Shown: positions 7,617 to 16,098 of the stretch, one piece after another
Numbering within the stretch: position 1 is the stretch's first letter
Layout of the letters: every line of letters begins with the position of its first letter
Assembly: GCA_026988155.1 (NCBI GenBank)
Contig: JALSLW010000091.1
Coordinates: 1 to 52,219 of the forward strand
Reading direction: 5' to 3'
Origin: Methylomonas sp.
GTDB lineage: Bacteria; Pseudomonadota; Gammaproteobacteria; Methylococcales; Methylomonadaceae
DNA length: 52,219 nucleotides
Notes under the pieces: model-generated
Databases searched by the model: none
Told to the model about the DNA's origin: nothing
What the model saw: only the letters and a program-made list of their open reading frames with translations
Translations under genes and position numbers: made by a program

Positions 7617-9890
7617 ATGTCTATAGCCCTATTATTCATTATTCCTATAGTCCTATCGGTGGCATCACCTTTTGGTTTTCGGCTGCTTGGAAAAAACTGG
7701 TCAAAACTGGTGAGTTTTTTTATCCTGATCATGGCGGGGCTTGTAATTTTGCTACTGGACTTGGCATCTATCGGCAGTCCCCAGACTTTGAGCTTCGATT
7801 GGATTCCTCGGCTAGGGTTAAGCGTTACTTTGCGTGCTGACTCCTTTGGCCTTTTTATGGCACTGATTATTACTGTTATCGGGGCCGGAGTTTTTTCCTA
7901 TACCTCTGAATATATGGGAGATGACCCACGTACAGGCACCATTACAGGCTGGCTTTTACTGTTTATGGCCTCTATGCTTGGCGTGGTATTAGCTGATAAT
8001 ATCGTTTTGCTTTTTGTCAGCTGGGAATTGACATCAATCTCTAGCTATATTCTTATTGGCACCAATAACCATGACCCTAAAGCTAGGGCGGGTGCTAAAA
8101 CAGCCTTGCTAGTGACTTCTATTGGAGGTCTTTCGCTATTAGGAGCTATTGTCTTATTGGGAGTCGCAACAGGCGTGTGGAACCTGTCTGAAATGCCCGC
8201 CATACACAATCATCCTTGGGCAGCATCAATTTTTATCTTGGTGTGTCTGGCTGCCTTCAGCAAAAGCGCACAATGGCCTTTTTGTTTTTGGCTGCCGGGT
8301 GCTATGGCTGCTCCTACCCCGATTAGCGCCTATTTACATTCTGCAACCATGGTAAAAGCAGGCGTTTTTCTGTTGGCTAGAATGCACCCGATTCTTTCCG
8401 AACATGCTGCATGGACACCTGTACTGGTGTTTTTTTCAGCAGCCAGCATGATAGTTGTCATAATATCAATTCCCAAAGCAACTGATTTAAAGTCCCTTTT
8501 GGCTCACTCTACCGTTGGTGCGCTGGCATTGATGGTCTGTTTGATCGGTATAGGGACGCCATATGCTCTTAATGCAATGACCGTCTTTCTATTGGCTCAT
8601 GCCTGTTACAAAGCTCCTCTTTTTCTGGTTGCTGGCTCCATTGACCATGCTGTTCATAATCGCGACATAAATGCCTTGGGAGGGCTTGCAAAAAAAATGC
8701 CCTATACTATGCTGTCAGCCTGTATAGCGGGTATTTCCATGGCTGGCATTCCTCCCATGCTTGGTTTTGCCGCTAAAGAAATGATTTTAGAAGCTGGGCT
8801 TTCTTATGCCCCCTGGCTAATTACACTGATTACTATTTTAGCTACTGCTTTCGTCATGGTGGCCTGCTGTGTAGTTTTGATTCCCGCCTTTGGAAAGAAC
8901 AGCTGCTTAGTTGAAAAAGCCCATGAATCACCTTGGTCGATGCTCGCTCCAATGCTGTTAATTGGCATCATTGGCTTAGCCTGCGGTCTCAGGTTAGAAA
9001 TGATAGAAAATCATTTGGTTTCACCCGCTGTCATTTCTTTGGGTGTCAAACCGGCTGGCCTGGGTTTATGGCATGGCTTTACTCTTTATCTTGCTCTCAG
9101 CTCACTTGCTGTGCTGGCTGGCTGGCTAGCTTATACCCAGCGCCAGGCGCTGTATAAAATTATACCTGTTCTGCCTAGCGGGGCAGTTATCCATGAAGTC
9201 ATTTGGAATACTGTGCTTAGTTTTGGCAGGTCGCTTACCCAAATAATTCAAAATGGCTCCTTAACCTCTTATTTGGGGACAACTATAATAGTGACTTGTG
9301 CTCTGATATTCTATGCCTGGGTTCAAGTTGATGCGCCCGTAAGACCCTCTTTGGTGCAAAAAATTACTTTAGCTGAATTATCAGCAGGGCTTTTAATTAT
9401 GGCAAGTAGCCTGGCGACTGCTTTTGCCCGTAAACGGTTACCAGCCATTGCAGGATTAGGAGCAATGGGGATGGGAATGACACTGTTCTTTATTGTTTCT
9501 CAGGCCCCAGATTTAGCACTTACCCAGTTTTTAGTTGAAATTCTTTCTGTCGTTTTACTTGTAGTTGCTTTTCGGCATCTCCCTGATTTTGTTGGAGAGC
9601 CCATTAAAATTCAATCTGGACGGTTAATTATTTCAGCATTGACAGGGTTGACAATGATGGTGTTAACCTTGGTCGCACTGAGTACAGAATATGGAGACCG
9701 AGTTAGCCTTTGGTATGGTTTGAATGCTTTAAGGCAGGGACATGGCGCTAATGTGGTCAATGTTATTCTGGTTGACTTTAGAGCCTTAGATACCTTGGGT
9801 GAAATTACGGTATTGAGTATTGCTGCATTGGGTGTAGGGGTATTGATGGGCGGTTTAAAGCAGATAAAAACAAAAAAGGAGCCAACATGA
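7617..9890 (+). CDS. mrpA: Na+/H+ antiporter subunit A (MrpA)
   Basis: 757 aa, a little shorter than the roughly 800 aa of Gram-positive MrpA. The N-terminal two-thirds is a NuoL/ND5-type antiporter module with about 14 helices, the conserved Glu in LFVSWELTS (near residue 140), and the proton-channel signature WLPGAMAAPTPISAYLHSATMVKAGV. The C-terminal third matches the MbhD/MbhE-like region (FARKRLPAIAGLGAMGMGMTLFFIVSQAPDLALTQFLVEI and VNVILVDFRALDTLGEI). It forms the core of the Mrp complex, exchanging cytoplasmic Na+ for H+. No ribosome site lies directly ahead of the ATG; an AGGA is about 25 bp upstream. It opens a seven-gene operon with overlapping ends. Confidence 0.95.
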   Translation: MSIALLFIIPIVLSVASPFGFRLLGKNWSKLVSFFILIMAGLVILLLDLASIGSPQTLSFDWIPRLGLSVTLRADSFGLFMALIITVIGAGVFSYTSEYMGDDPRTGTITGWLLLFMASMLGVVLADNIVLLFVSWELTSISSYILIGTNNHDPKARAGAKTALLVTSIGGLSLLGAIVLLGVATGVWNLSEMPAIHNHPWAASIFILVCLAAFSKSAQWPFCFWLPGAMAAPTPISAYLHSATMVKAGVFLLARMHPILSEHAAWTPVLVFFSAASMIVVIISIPKATDLKSLLAHSTVGALALMVCLIGIGTPYALNAMTVFLLAHACYKAPLFLVAGSIDHAVHNRDINALGGLAKKMPYTMLSACIAGISMAGIPPMLGFAAKEMILEAGLSYAPWLITLITILATAFVMVACCVVLIPAFGKNSCLVEKAHESPWSMLAPMLLIGIIGLACGLRLEMIENHLVSPAVISLGVKPAGLGLWHGFTLYLALSSLAVLAGWLAYTQRQALYKIIPVLPSGAVIHEVIWNTVLSFGRSLTQIIQNGSLTSYLGTTIIVTCALIFYAWVQVDAPVRPSLVQKITLAELSAGLLIMASSLATAFARKRLPAIAGLGAMGMGMTLFFIVSQAPDLALTQFLVEILSVVLLVVAFRHLPDFVGEPIKIQSGRLIISALTGLTMMVLTLVALSTEYGDRVSLWYGLNALRQGHGANVVNVILVDFRALDTLGEITVLSIAALGVGVLMGGLKQIKTKKEPT

Positions 9891-10318
9891 AATCTTCGCC
9901 GATTCTTGACATAACACTGCGCTGGTTAGTGGTACTGTTAGGGATAGTGTCATTTTTTCTGTTACTGCGGGGACACGATGAACCGGGTGGCGGGTTTTCA
10001 GGCGGGCTTCTGGCTGCCAGTGCCATTATCATAACAACTATTGCCTATGGGGCTGATGCTGGGCGCAAGCTGCTCCATTTTCAGCCGCTTTCTTATATCG
10101 CTGTTGGGTTGATTCTCTCGGTTCTTGCCGGTCTGTTTCAATGGGATGCCGTTTTTATGAGTTCTATATGGGTAGAGCTTTCTCTGGGATTTACCATAAT
10201 TAAATTGGGTACGCCTTTATTATTTGATCTGGGTGTTTATATCGTAGTTTTGGGTGTTGTCAGCTCATTTGTACTGGAAATAGAGTCGATAGTTAAAATA
10301 AAAAAAGAAGGTTTGTAA
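9887..10318 (+). CDS. mrpB: Na+/H+ antiporter subunit B (MrpB)
   Basis: 143 aa with four hydrophobic helices. The family motif LLLRGHDEPGGGFSGGLLAASAI (about residues 25-47) is present. The start overlaps the mrpA stop by four bases (ATGA), giving translational coupling. MrpB packs against the C-terminal part of MrpA. It is a separate polypeptide here, not fused to MrpA as in many Gram-negative Mrp systems with a long MrpA. Confidence 0.93.
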   Translation: MKSSPILDITLRWLVVLLGIVSFFLLLRGHDEPGGGFSGGLLAASAIIITTIAYGADAGRKLLHFQPLSYIAVGLILSVLAGLFQWDAVFMSSIWVELSLGFTIIKLGTPLLFDLGVYIVVLGVVSSFVLEIESIVKIKKEGL

Positions 10319-10704
10319 TGGAAATCATTATGAGTATTGTGATTGGCGTTTGTTATGCCTGTGCTGTATTTTTACTGCTGCAAAAACGGCTGCTGCAGAT
10401 TGTTCTTGGCATTGCTTTATTGGGCCATTCTACAAACTTACTTATTTTTGTGGCATCAGGCCTTCATGGCAATAGTGTTCCCATTATACAGAATGGCCTA
10501 AAGGAACTGCCGCTGATAGCCGTAGATCCTCTGCCACAAGCATTAATTTTGACAGCCATTGTTATTGGTTTGGCGCTGTTTGGCTTTTCTTTGGCACTTG
10601 CCTATCGGTGCGTAGCAGTTCTGGGGCATGATGATATTGACCAGATCACCCACACTGATACCCTGGATGATCCCATTTCAAAAGTGGACAGCAAGGTTTC
10701 GTGA
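10318..10704 (+). CDS. mrpC: Na+/H+ antiporter subunit C (MrpC, NuoK-like)
   Basis: 128 aa with three transmembrane helices and the NuoK-type pattern (LLQIVLGIALLGHSTNLLIFVASG, PLPQALILTAIVIGLALFGFSLAL). The first base of its ATG is the last base of the mrpB stop (TAATG). The C-terminal tail is acidic and cytoplasmic (DDIDQITHTDTLDDPI). Confidence 0.93.
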   Translation: MEIIMSIVIGVCYACAVFLLLQKRLLQIVLGIALLGHSTNLLIFVASGLHGNSVPIIQNGLKELPLIAVDPLPQALILTAIVIGLALFGFSLALAYRCVAVLGHDDIDQITHTDTLDDPISKVDSKVS

Positions 10705-12197
10705 GTAATTTACTGACTTTGCCATTGCTGGTTCCGCTTATTTCAGCAACATTTGGCATTTTAGCTCGCCAGCATGCGAATGTTCAGCGATGGATTTCTC
10801 TCGCTGGCATTTCTGTCTATCTTGCAATTGGCTTTATTCTTATCAGTCATGTTCTCGACCAAAGCTACTTAACCGCCCAGGTGGGAGGTTGGCAAGCTCC
10901 CTATGGAATTACATTGGTTGCCGACCTTCTTTCTGCAATCATGATTCTGTTTACTGGACTGATAGTTTTTTCAGTCCTGCTATATTCACTGATGACTAGC
11001 AAACCCTGTGGTTTTTCCCCTGCCTTTCATCCTTTGGTTCACTTTCTATTGATGGGGGCGAGCGGTGCATTTCTGACGGGTGATATATTTAATCTCTATG
11101 TTTGTTTTGAAATTATGCTAATGTCCAGTTTTGCTTTAATGACGCTGGAGGGTAAAGCAGAGCAAACAGAAGGGGCTGTCAAATATGTGGTACTGAATTT
11201 ACTTTCCTCAGCCATTTTTTTAGCAGGGCTGGGACTTTTATATGCCAAGGTAGGCTCTTTGAATATGGCGGATATTTCGGTTATTTCTCAACAGGCCGTT
11301 GCCGATGAAAAGGTGGGGCCCATCCGATTGGCTGGCTTGCTTTTTTTTGTTAGCTTTTCTGTCAAAGCGGGCATGTTTCCTTTTTTTTTCTGGCTTCCTG
11401 CAAGTTATCACACTCCGTCACCACCTGTATCAGCCCTTTTTTCAGGGATTTTAACCAAAGTGGGTGTTTATGCTTTGATTCGACTGCATACTTTGGTTAT
11501 GCCAGGTGAAGTGCTAGGCTATAAATTACTGCTTACAATGGGGGTTGCTACAATGCTGATCGGTGTTTTTGGTGCCGCCAGCCAAATGCATATTCGTCGC
11601 ATTCTTTCCTTTCACATTATTAGCCAAATAGGCTACATTGTGGTGGGAATTGCCATCAAAACTCCGTTAGCACTGGCATCAGCCATCTTTTTTATAGGGC
11701 ACAATATTATTTCCAAGGGAAACTTGTTCCTTGTGGCAGGACTGGCATCTGATATAGTAGGTTCAGAAAAATTACATAAAACAGGCGGCATGTGGAAAGC
11801 ATGGCCGCAATTGGGTATTATTTATCTGATTTCAGCTTTTTCTTTAGCTGGCTTTCCTCCGCTAAGCGGTTTTGTCGCTAAGTTTTCTATTGTCTGGGCA
11901 ACAGTAGAATCACAGCTGTGGTGGGTAATGGCCGCTGCTATTTTTACGGGTCTTTTTACCCTGTATTCCATGATGAAAATTTGGGTTGAGGTTTTTTGGA
12001 AAGATCATCCCGATCCAGACAGAGATCTTACTTTAGGAAAAAACAGCAGACGTCTTATGCCTGTTAGTTTATTGGCAGGAATCATTATCTTTCTAGGCCT
12101 GGGCGGAGGACCTTTGTTTGATATTTGTTTACGGGCCGGTGAGCAGCTGGTTAATCCGGCAGGCTATATTCAGGCAGTATTGGGAGAGATTACATGA
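10701..12197 (+). CDS. mrpD: Na+/H+ antiporter subunit D (MrpD)
   Basis: 498 aa, NuoM/N-like antiporter subunit with about 14 helices. A conserved Glu lies in IFNLYVCFEIMLMSSFALMTLEG. The ion-channel signature is FFFWLPASYHTPSPPVSALFSGILTKVGVYALIR, with the conserved Lys. The FPPLSGFVAKF motif lies in the C-terminal half. GTG start overlapping the mrpC stop by four bases. Confidence 0.95.
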   Translation: MSNLLTLPLLVPLISATFGILARQHANVQRWISLAGISVYLAIGFILISHVLDQSYLTAQVGGWQAPYGITLVADLLSAIMILFTGLIVFSVLLYSLMTSKPCGFSPAFHPLVHFLLMGASGAFLTGDIFNLYVCFEIMLMSSFALMTLEGKAEQTEGAVKYVVLNLLSSAIFLAGLGLLYAKVGSLNMADISVISQQAVADEKVGPIRLAGLLFFVSFSVKAGMFPFFFWLPASYHTPSPPVSALFSGILTKVGVYALIRLHTLVMPGEVLGYKLLLTMGVATMLIGVFGAASQMHIRRILSFHIISQIGYIVVGIAIKTPLALASAIFFIGHNIISKGNLFLVAGLASDIVGSEKLHKTGGMWKAWPQLGIIYLISAFSLAGFPPLSGFVAKFSIVWATVESQLWWVMAAAIFTGLFTLYSMMKIWVEVFWKDHPDPDRDLTLGKNSRRLMPVSLLAGIIIFLGLGGGPLFDICLRAGEQLVNPAGYIQAVLGEIT

Positions 12198-12685
12198 TTG
12201 CTTTCGGCTCAATATGGCTTATGGCTCTTGCCTGGTGTTTTCTTCAAGGCTCAATAACGCTTGGCAACCTGCTGCTAGGCGGAGTGATAAGCACTTTTGT
12301 TTTTTCTATTAGCGTCTCTTATAATGGATTGGACGGTAGCTTAAGTCAGCTTAAGGCGGTTATTCGTTTAGTGTTTTTTATTATTAAGGACCTGGTGGAA
12401 TCAAGCTTCCAAGTTGCATGGGATATCCTTACCCCTACTGTTTATGCCAGACCGCGAATTGTACGTATTCCTATTGATGATTTAGATGATATTGCCATTA
12501 CAGTGCTAGCAAATGCCATTTCACTGACTCCAGGCAGCCTGGCACTGGAAGTTAAAGAGGATCGTCAAAGCCTGTATGTTCACCTTATGTATGCTGAGGA
12601 TAGAGATGCTGCAGTAAAGTCTATTTACATTGATTTAGGCAATAAGGTTCGAGCCGCCTGTGCAATAACTGAAATAAAATCATGA
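12194..12685 (+). CDS. mrpE: Na+/H+ antiporter subunit E (MrpE)
   Basis: 163 aa. Two N-terminal helices, then a cytoplasmic domain containing the MrpE signature: LANAISLTPGSLALEV followed by LYVHLM. The ATG overlaps the mrpD stop by four bases. MrpE is needed for assembly and activity of the complex. Confidence 0.92.
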   Translation: MIAFGSIWLMALAWCFLQGSITLGNLLLGGVISTFVFSISVSYNGLDGSLSQLKAVIRLVFFIIKDLVESSFQVAWDILTPTVYARPRIVRIPIDDLDDIAITVLANAISLTPGSLALEVKEDRQSLYVHLMYAEDRDAAVKSIYIDLGNKVRAACAITEIKS

Positions 12686-12951
12686 ATGTTATCTTTATTA
12701 TCGTTGAAATCATGCTTGCTTTTGCTCTTGCTCTTTCTTTCATCCGGCTGGCTAAGGGGCCGACTATGGTGAATAGAGTGGTTGCATTGGACCTGATCGC
12801 AATAGTGGTAGTTGGTATGATGGCTTTTGAAGCCGTACGCTCTGGCGAACACGCCCTGCTTGATGTTGCCATAGTGGTAGGAATCACTGCTTTTATTGGA
12901 ACAGCAGCGTTCGCAGTGCTAATTGACCGAGATGCAAGAGCACAAAAATGA
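12682..12951 (+). CDS. mrpF: Na+/H+ antiporter subunit F (MrpF)
   Basis: 89 aa with three helices. The family motif is RLAKGPTMVNRVVALDLIA (about residues 22-40), followed by DVAIVVGITAFIGTAAFA. Four-base overlap with mrpE. Confidence 0.93.
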   Translation: MNVIFIIVEIMLAFALALSFIRLAKGPTMVNRVVALDLIAIVVVGMMAFEAVRSGEHALLDVAIVVGITAFIGTAAFAVLIDRDARAQK

Positions 12952-13286
12952 TTAATATTCTGGTTGCTTTTTGTCTTGTTAGCGGTGCTGTTTTTATGTT
13001 GGTTGCAGCTATTGGCATACTTAAACTTCCCGACCTGTATCAGCGACTACATGCATCTTCTAAAGCTGCAACGCTAGGCGTTGCTCTGTTGCTATTGGGG
13101 GCGGCCTTGGACAGTGGCGATATGGGGGTTGTTTCACGCTGTCTGATGGCCATTATTTTTTTCATTCTAACAGCGCCTGTTGGTGCGCATCTAATTACGA
13201 GAGCCGCCTATTATCAGGGCGAACCGCTAGCAAAGGAAACGCTCTCAGACGAATGGGCAGAAGACCGTTCAGCCCGGGAACCTTGA
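12948..13286 (+). CDS. mrpG: Na+/H+ antiporter subunit G (MrpG)
   Basis: 112 aa with three helices. The family signature GILKLPDLYQRLHASSKAATLGV lies at about residues 24-46. The C-terminal part carries FFILTAPVGAHLITRAAY. It overlaps mrpF by four bases and closes the operon. About 150 bp separate it from the next regulator box and promoter. Confidence 0.93.
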   Translation: MINILVAFCLVSGAVFMLVAAIGILKLPDLYQRLHASSKAATLGVALLLLGAALDSGDMGVVSRCLMAIIFFILTAPVGAHLITRAAYYQGEPLAKETLSDEWAEDRSAREP

Positions 13287-13372
13287 AATAAGTTGAACGT
13301 GGATTTATTTAGGTTGAATGTCGTTTTTAGAGCCGAACCTGGAATAGCACTGGATCAATACTAAAACGGTGT

Positions 13373-13410
13373 CAGGTTGAAAGGTTATTGAAAGCTTAAA
13401 ACCATAAGAT
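13373..13410 (+). promoter_or_regulatory. Response-regulator box, site 3, with -10 TAAGAT
   Basis: TTGAAAGGTTATTGAAAG (13377-13394) is two exact heptamers at an 11-bp offset, with exactly 10 bp to TAAGAT (13405-13410). The expected start of transcription is about 20 bp ahead of the psiE-like ATG at 13437. The 22-bp block 13373-13394 is identical to site 1 in inverse orientation. An AACCTGGAA motif lies farther upstream (13336-13344). Confidence 0.65.
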
Positions 13411-13436
13411 AGACGCTTAGGAATAAACATTGAATT

Positions 13437-13898
13437 ATGGATAAGAATTTAAATGGCAAGGGCCATCACGAAGAACTTCCAGATCATCATGATGATCCTC
13501 TGATTGAATTTCTACATAGAACAATAAGGAATGCAGTTAAGGTTCTTGCCGTTCTTATGGTTTTTGTGATTATTTGGGGAATTGGTGATGTCATTTATGT
13601 GCTTTACATAAGGCTGAATACGCCCCCTGTATTTTTATTAAGTATTTCGGATATTTTAGCGACATTCGGCGCTTTTTTGGCTGTGCTTATTGCTATTGAG
13701 ATTTTTATTAATATTACACTCTATATTAGAAATGATGTTTTACCTGTTAATTTAGTTGTTGCCACTGCACTCATGGCTATCAGCCGTAAGGTTATTATTT
13801 TTGATTTTAAAGAATTAACACCAATGTATATTCTGGCGACTGCTGCCGTTGTCTTGGCGCTTGGTGTAACCTATTGGTTAATATCAAAGAAACAATAA
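13437..13898 (+). CDS. PsiE-family membrane protein
   Basis: 153 aa. A His/Asp-rich cytoplasmic N-terminus (GHHEELPDHHDDP, about residues 9-21) precedes four hydrophobic helices. The layout and motifs (AIEIFINITLYIRND, ALMAISRKVIIFDFK) match the phosphate-starvation-inducible PsiE family, whose biochemical role is unknown. The N-terminal His cluster could bind metal ions, but that is speculation. It has its own regulator-box promoter and is followed closely by the carbonic anhydrase gene, so the two are probably co-transcribed. Confidence 0.8.
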   Translation: MDKNLNGKGHHEELPDHHDDPLIEFLHRTIRNAVKVLAVLMVFVIIWGIGDVIYVLYIRLNTPPVFLLSISDILATFGAFLAVLIAIEIFINITLYIRNDVLPVNLVVATALMAISRKVIIFDFKELTPMYILATAAVVLALGVTYWLISKKQ

Positions 13899-13933
13899 AA
13901 AAATTTAAACATAACAGACTTAGGAGAAAACCA

Positions 13934-14686
13934 TTGAAAACAATAATTAGTTTACTGGCTGTGACGATACTGGCAGCAGGTTGTGCTACGACGACAACGC
14001 AGCATTCTAGTCAGCATAAGCATTGGGGCTATACTGGACACGAGGGGCCTGAATATTGGGGTACATTGAATCCCAATTATTCCACTTGCGATAAAGGCAT
14101 GAATCAATCACCGATAAATCTGACAGGATTTATTGATTCTGATTTGTCGCCACTTGTGCTGTCATATCAGTCTGGTGGCTATGAGTCGCTTAATAATGGC
14201 CATACTATTCAAGTTAATTATCGGGCAGGAAGCAAGCTTGCTGTAACTGGCCGTGTTTATGAATTAAAACAGTTCCATTTTCATTCGCCTAGTGAAAATC
14301 ATATTAACGGCAAATCATATCCAATGGAGATACACTTAGTTCATGCTGATGCCGAGGGCAATTTAGCCGTAGTGGCTGTTATGTTAGAAGAAGGCGATGA
14401 AAATGAGACTTTAAAGGAAATATGGAGCTCAATGCCTAAGGTAGCAGGAGACAAAAGTAGCTTATTGCCCGCTATTTCTGTTGAGGGCCTTTTACCGGTC
14501 AAGCGTGAATATTATCGTTTCAATGGTTCATTAACTACACCTCCTTGTTCAGAAGGCGTGCTTTGGTTAGTGATGAAGCAACCAGTTTTTGCAGCTAAAG
14601 AGCAAATCGCACAGTTCATGGGTATCATGCATCAGCCTACCAATCGTCCTGTGCAGCCGGTTTATGCTAGGCCAATTTTAGAATAG
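13934..14686 (+). CDS. Alpha-type carbonic anhydrase, putative lipoprotein
   Basis: 250 aa from TTG 13934, chosen because AGGAGA (13922-13927) lies at good spacing and the start yields a clean lipoprotein signal (MKTIISLLAVTILAAGC, lipobox Cys17). A longer frame from 13874 would lack this. Zinc ligands His115 and His117 (QFHFHSPSE) and His134 (MEIHLVH) are present. NQSPINL and NGSLTTPPCSEGVLW are hallmark alpha-CA motifs. Cys52 and the PCSEG Cys can form the usual disulfide. It interconverts CO2 and bicarbonate in the periplasm. Next to PsiE and the Mrp operon, and behind a shared regulator box, it points to envelope pH or inorganic-carbon handling. Confidence 0.92.
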   Translation: MKTIISLLAVTILAAGCATTTTQHSSQHKHWGYTGHEGPEYWGTLNPNYSTCDKGMNQSPINLTGFIDSDLSPLVLSYQSGGYESLNNGHTIQVNYRAGSKLAVTGRVYELKQFHFHSPSENHINGKSYPMEIHLVHADAEGNLAVVAVMLEEGDENETLKEIWSSMPKVAGDKSSLLPAISVEGLLPVKREYYRFNGSLTTPPCSEGVLWLVMKQPVFAAKEQIAQFMGIMHQPTNRPVQPVYARPILE

Positions 14687-14719
14687 ACATATTAAAATAT
14701 CGAATATTGCAAAAGGTTT

Positions 14720-14752
14720 AAACCCTAAATCCTTTTGCATTTAGGGTTTTCC
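14720..14752 (+). terminator. Terminator after carbonic anhydrase
   Basis: An 11-bp perfect stem AAACCCTAAAT (14720-14730) / ATTTAGGGTTT (14739-14749) with an 8-nt loop, followed by a short T stretch. It closes the psiE-carbonic anhydrase unit. The rest of the 14687-14993 gap holds a second stem (CCGGCTTA / TAAGCCGG around 14759-14799) and the promoter of the next gene. Confidence 0.75.
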
Positions 14753-14942
14753 TATGTCCGGCTTAGCTTCGCACAAAAGCTGTTCCGTTAAGCCGGGCTC
14801 AATCTTGATGGCTTTCTGTAAAAAGTTTCAGCCCTCCTTGTGCGTTATCAACTGCTCCTAGTGAGAAAAAATTGATACTATGCTTCTTATTTGGCAGTAA
14901 CTAAGCCTTCACCTACATTCAACTGACCTTTCTAGTTTAAGA

Positions 14943-14948
14943 TATAAT
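14943..14948 (+). promoter_or_regulatory. -10 element of the 14994 gene
   Basis: A perfect TATAAT lies 46 bp before the ATG. The -35 is poor (TTCAAC at 19 bp or CTGACC at 14 bp). A GAGGT ribosome site lies just ahead of the start codon. Confidence 0.45.
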
Positions 14949-14993
14949 ATTTTCTCGTAGTATTAATTTTAATGATAATGAGGTAGATTCCCT

Positions 14994-15386
14994 ATGACTT
15001 TTACAAAAAGAATGTTTTCAGCAATTTTGCTGCCTATTTTTTTATGCTGTACAGTAGTTGCCAATGCTGCAGGTAAGATTGAAAACCCGACAATGGAGGA
15101 GGTTACTTATGCCATTGAAACGACTGTGAAGCACGCGGAAGAAGCGCTTGATGCTTTGAACAGTGGCGCAGATAAAGATGTTATTTTAGGTTTTATTGCT
15201 GAAACCAAGCAAATTGCAAAAGAAATTGAGGTAACTCGTCTTGGGCCAAATAAAATGAAAGCGTCATCTCAGATGAAAAAAGCGCGGTTTGCCGTTCGAA
15301 AAGGTGAAATGGAAAAGGCTAAAAAGCATCTTGAGGCTGGTGTGAAGCACTATCATGCGCTTCGTAAAAGGTTTTACGAATTTTAG
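14994..15386 (+). CDS. Small exported helical protein of unknown function
   Basis: 130 aa. Sec signal peptide with cleavage expected after VVANAA (about residue 26). The mature part is about 100 residues of charged amphipathic helix (YAIETTVKHAEEALDALNSGADKDVILGFIAETKQIAKEIE; KMKASSQMKKARFAVRKGEMEKAKKHLEAGVKHYHALRKRF). This resembles small periplasmic four-helix proteins. It has no Cys in the mature part and no heme motif. It has its own promoter and ribosome site, so it is a real gene, but the function is not recognised. Confidence 0.7.
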   Translation: MTFTKRMFSAILLPIFLCCTVVANAAGKIENPTMEEVTYAIETTVKHAEEALDALNSGADKDVILGFIAETKQIAKEIEVTRLGPNKMKASSQMKKARFAVRKGEMEKAKKHLEAGVKHYHALRKRFYEF

Positions 15387-15463
15387 GATTTGAAGGTTTT
15401 GCCTCATGCTGAAAAGTATGAGGCTATATTCCTATACTTCCAGTTGACCAAGAGTCGCTAGCC

Positions 15464-15877
15464 TTAGTTTTCTGTAGATATGAACATAATTGGAAACCTG
15501 TGTATCCCAAAATTGAATACAAAAGATACTGACTCACCCGCTAGAATTTTCACATTTTTTATTTGTGGGAAATGCTTGTCGCCATTTGCAAAAACAGCCA
15601 TTAACTGCCTTCCTGACAGCATACGTAAACTGGCGGCCGAATTGTTAATTGTAACGACGGCTTGTCTTTCTCCAAGATCATTGCTTAGAAAAACTTGATT
15701 TTCAATGATAAAAGTACTGCGCTCAGGCTTTTTTTGGTCAGCCTTATAAAAAGGGGCTATATTTTCAAAAGGAAATGGCGGGTCTACAGAAAAAGCACTG
15801 CCAGTGACTGTTTCAGCAGAAACCGATAGTGAACTGCAAAAAAGAGCGCTCAAAACTAATGCTGTATTTATCTTCAT
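15464..15877 (-). CDS. Exported protein of unknown function
   Basis: 137 aa. Sec signal peptide with cleavage after SVSAE-like residues (about 21). The mature protein is beta-rich (STFIIENQVFLSNDLGERQAVVTINNSAASLRMLSGRQLMAVFANGD, ILAGESVSFVFNF) and has no Cys. The pattern suggests a small immunoglobulin-like or beta-sandwich periplasmic domain. It is convergent with the preceding gene and divergent from metG. No family recognised. Confidence 0.6.
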   Translation of the reverse strand: MKINTALVLSALFCSSLSVSAETVTGSAFSVDPPFPFENIAPFYKADQKKPERSTFIIENQVFLSNDLGERQAVVTINNSAASLRMLSGRQLMAVFANGDKHFPQIKNVKILAGESVSFVFNFGIHRFPIMFISTEN

Positions 15878-16098
15878 TATAAACTCCGCCTTTTGTGTGT
15901 TTAATCATTTGGAATCTTCGCAATTTCAGGATCAAAAAACAGATCATCTCTAACATGATATATCAGTAGCATTGGAGGAGCAAGTATTAGCCTTGTTCAA
16001 TATAAAATTTAAGTCATTGTAAAAAATAATCGAAAAGAAAAATTAGCCGTTTTATGGCATAATATTGGGTTCGTTTTTGTCGTGCCTACCATTCCCTC

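Noticed and set aside
12621-12887. Overlapping minus-strand frames within mrpE/mrpF and many similar frames inside metG, hcp, recB and the beta-helix gene
   Set aside because: They are antisense or out-of-frame shadows of well-conserved genes with no ribosome sites.
13874-13933. Longer N-terminus for the carbonic anhydrase
   Set aside because: It overlaps the psiE-like gene and would bury the lipoprotein signal; the TTG at 13934 has the AGGAGA ribosome site.
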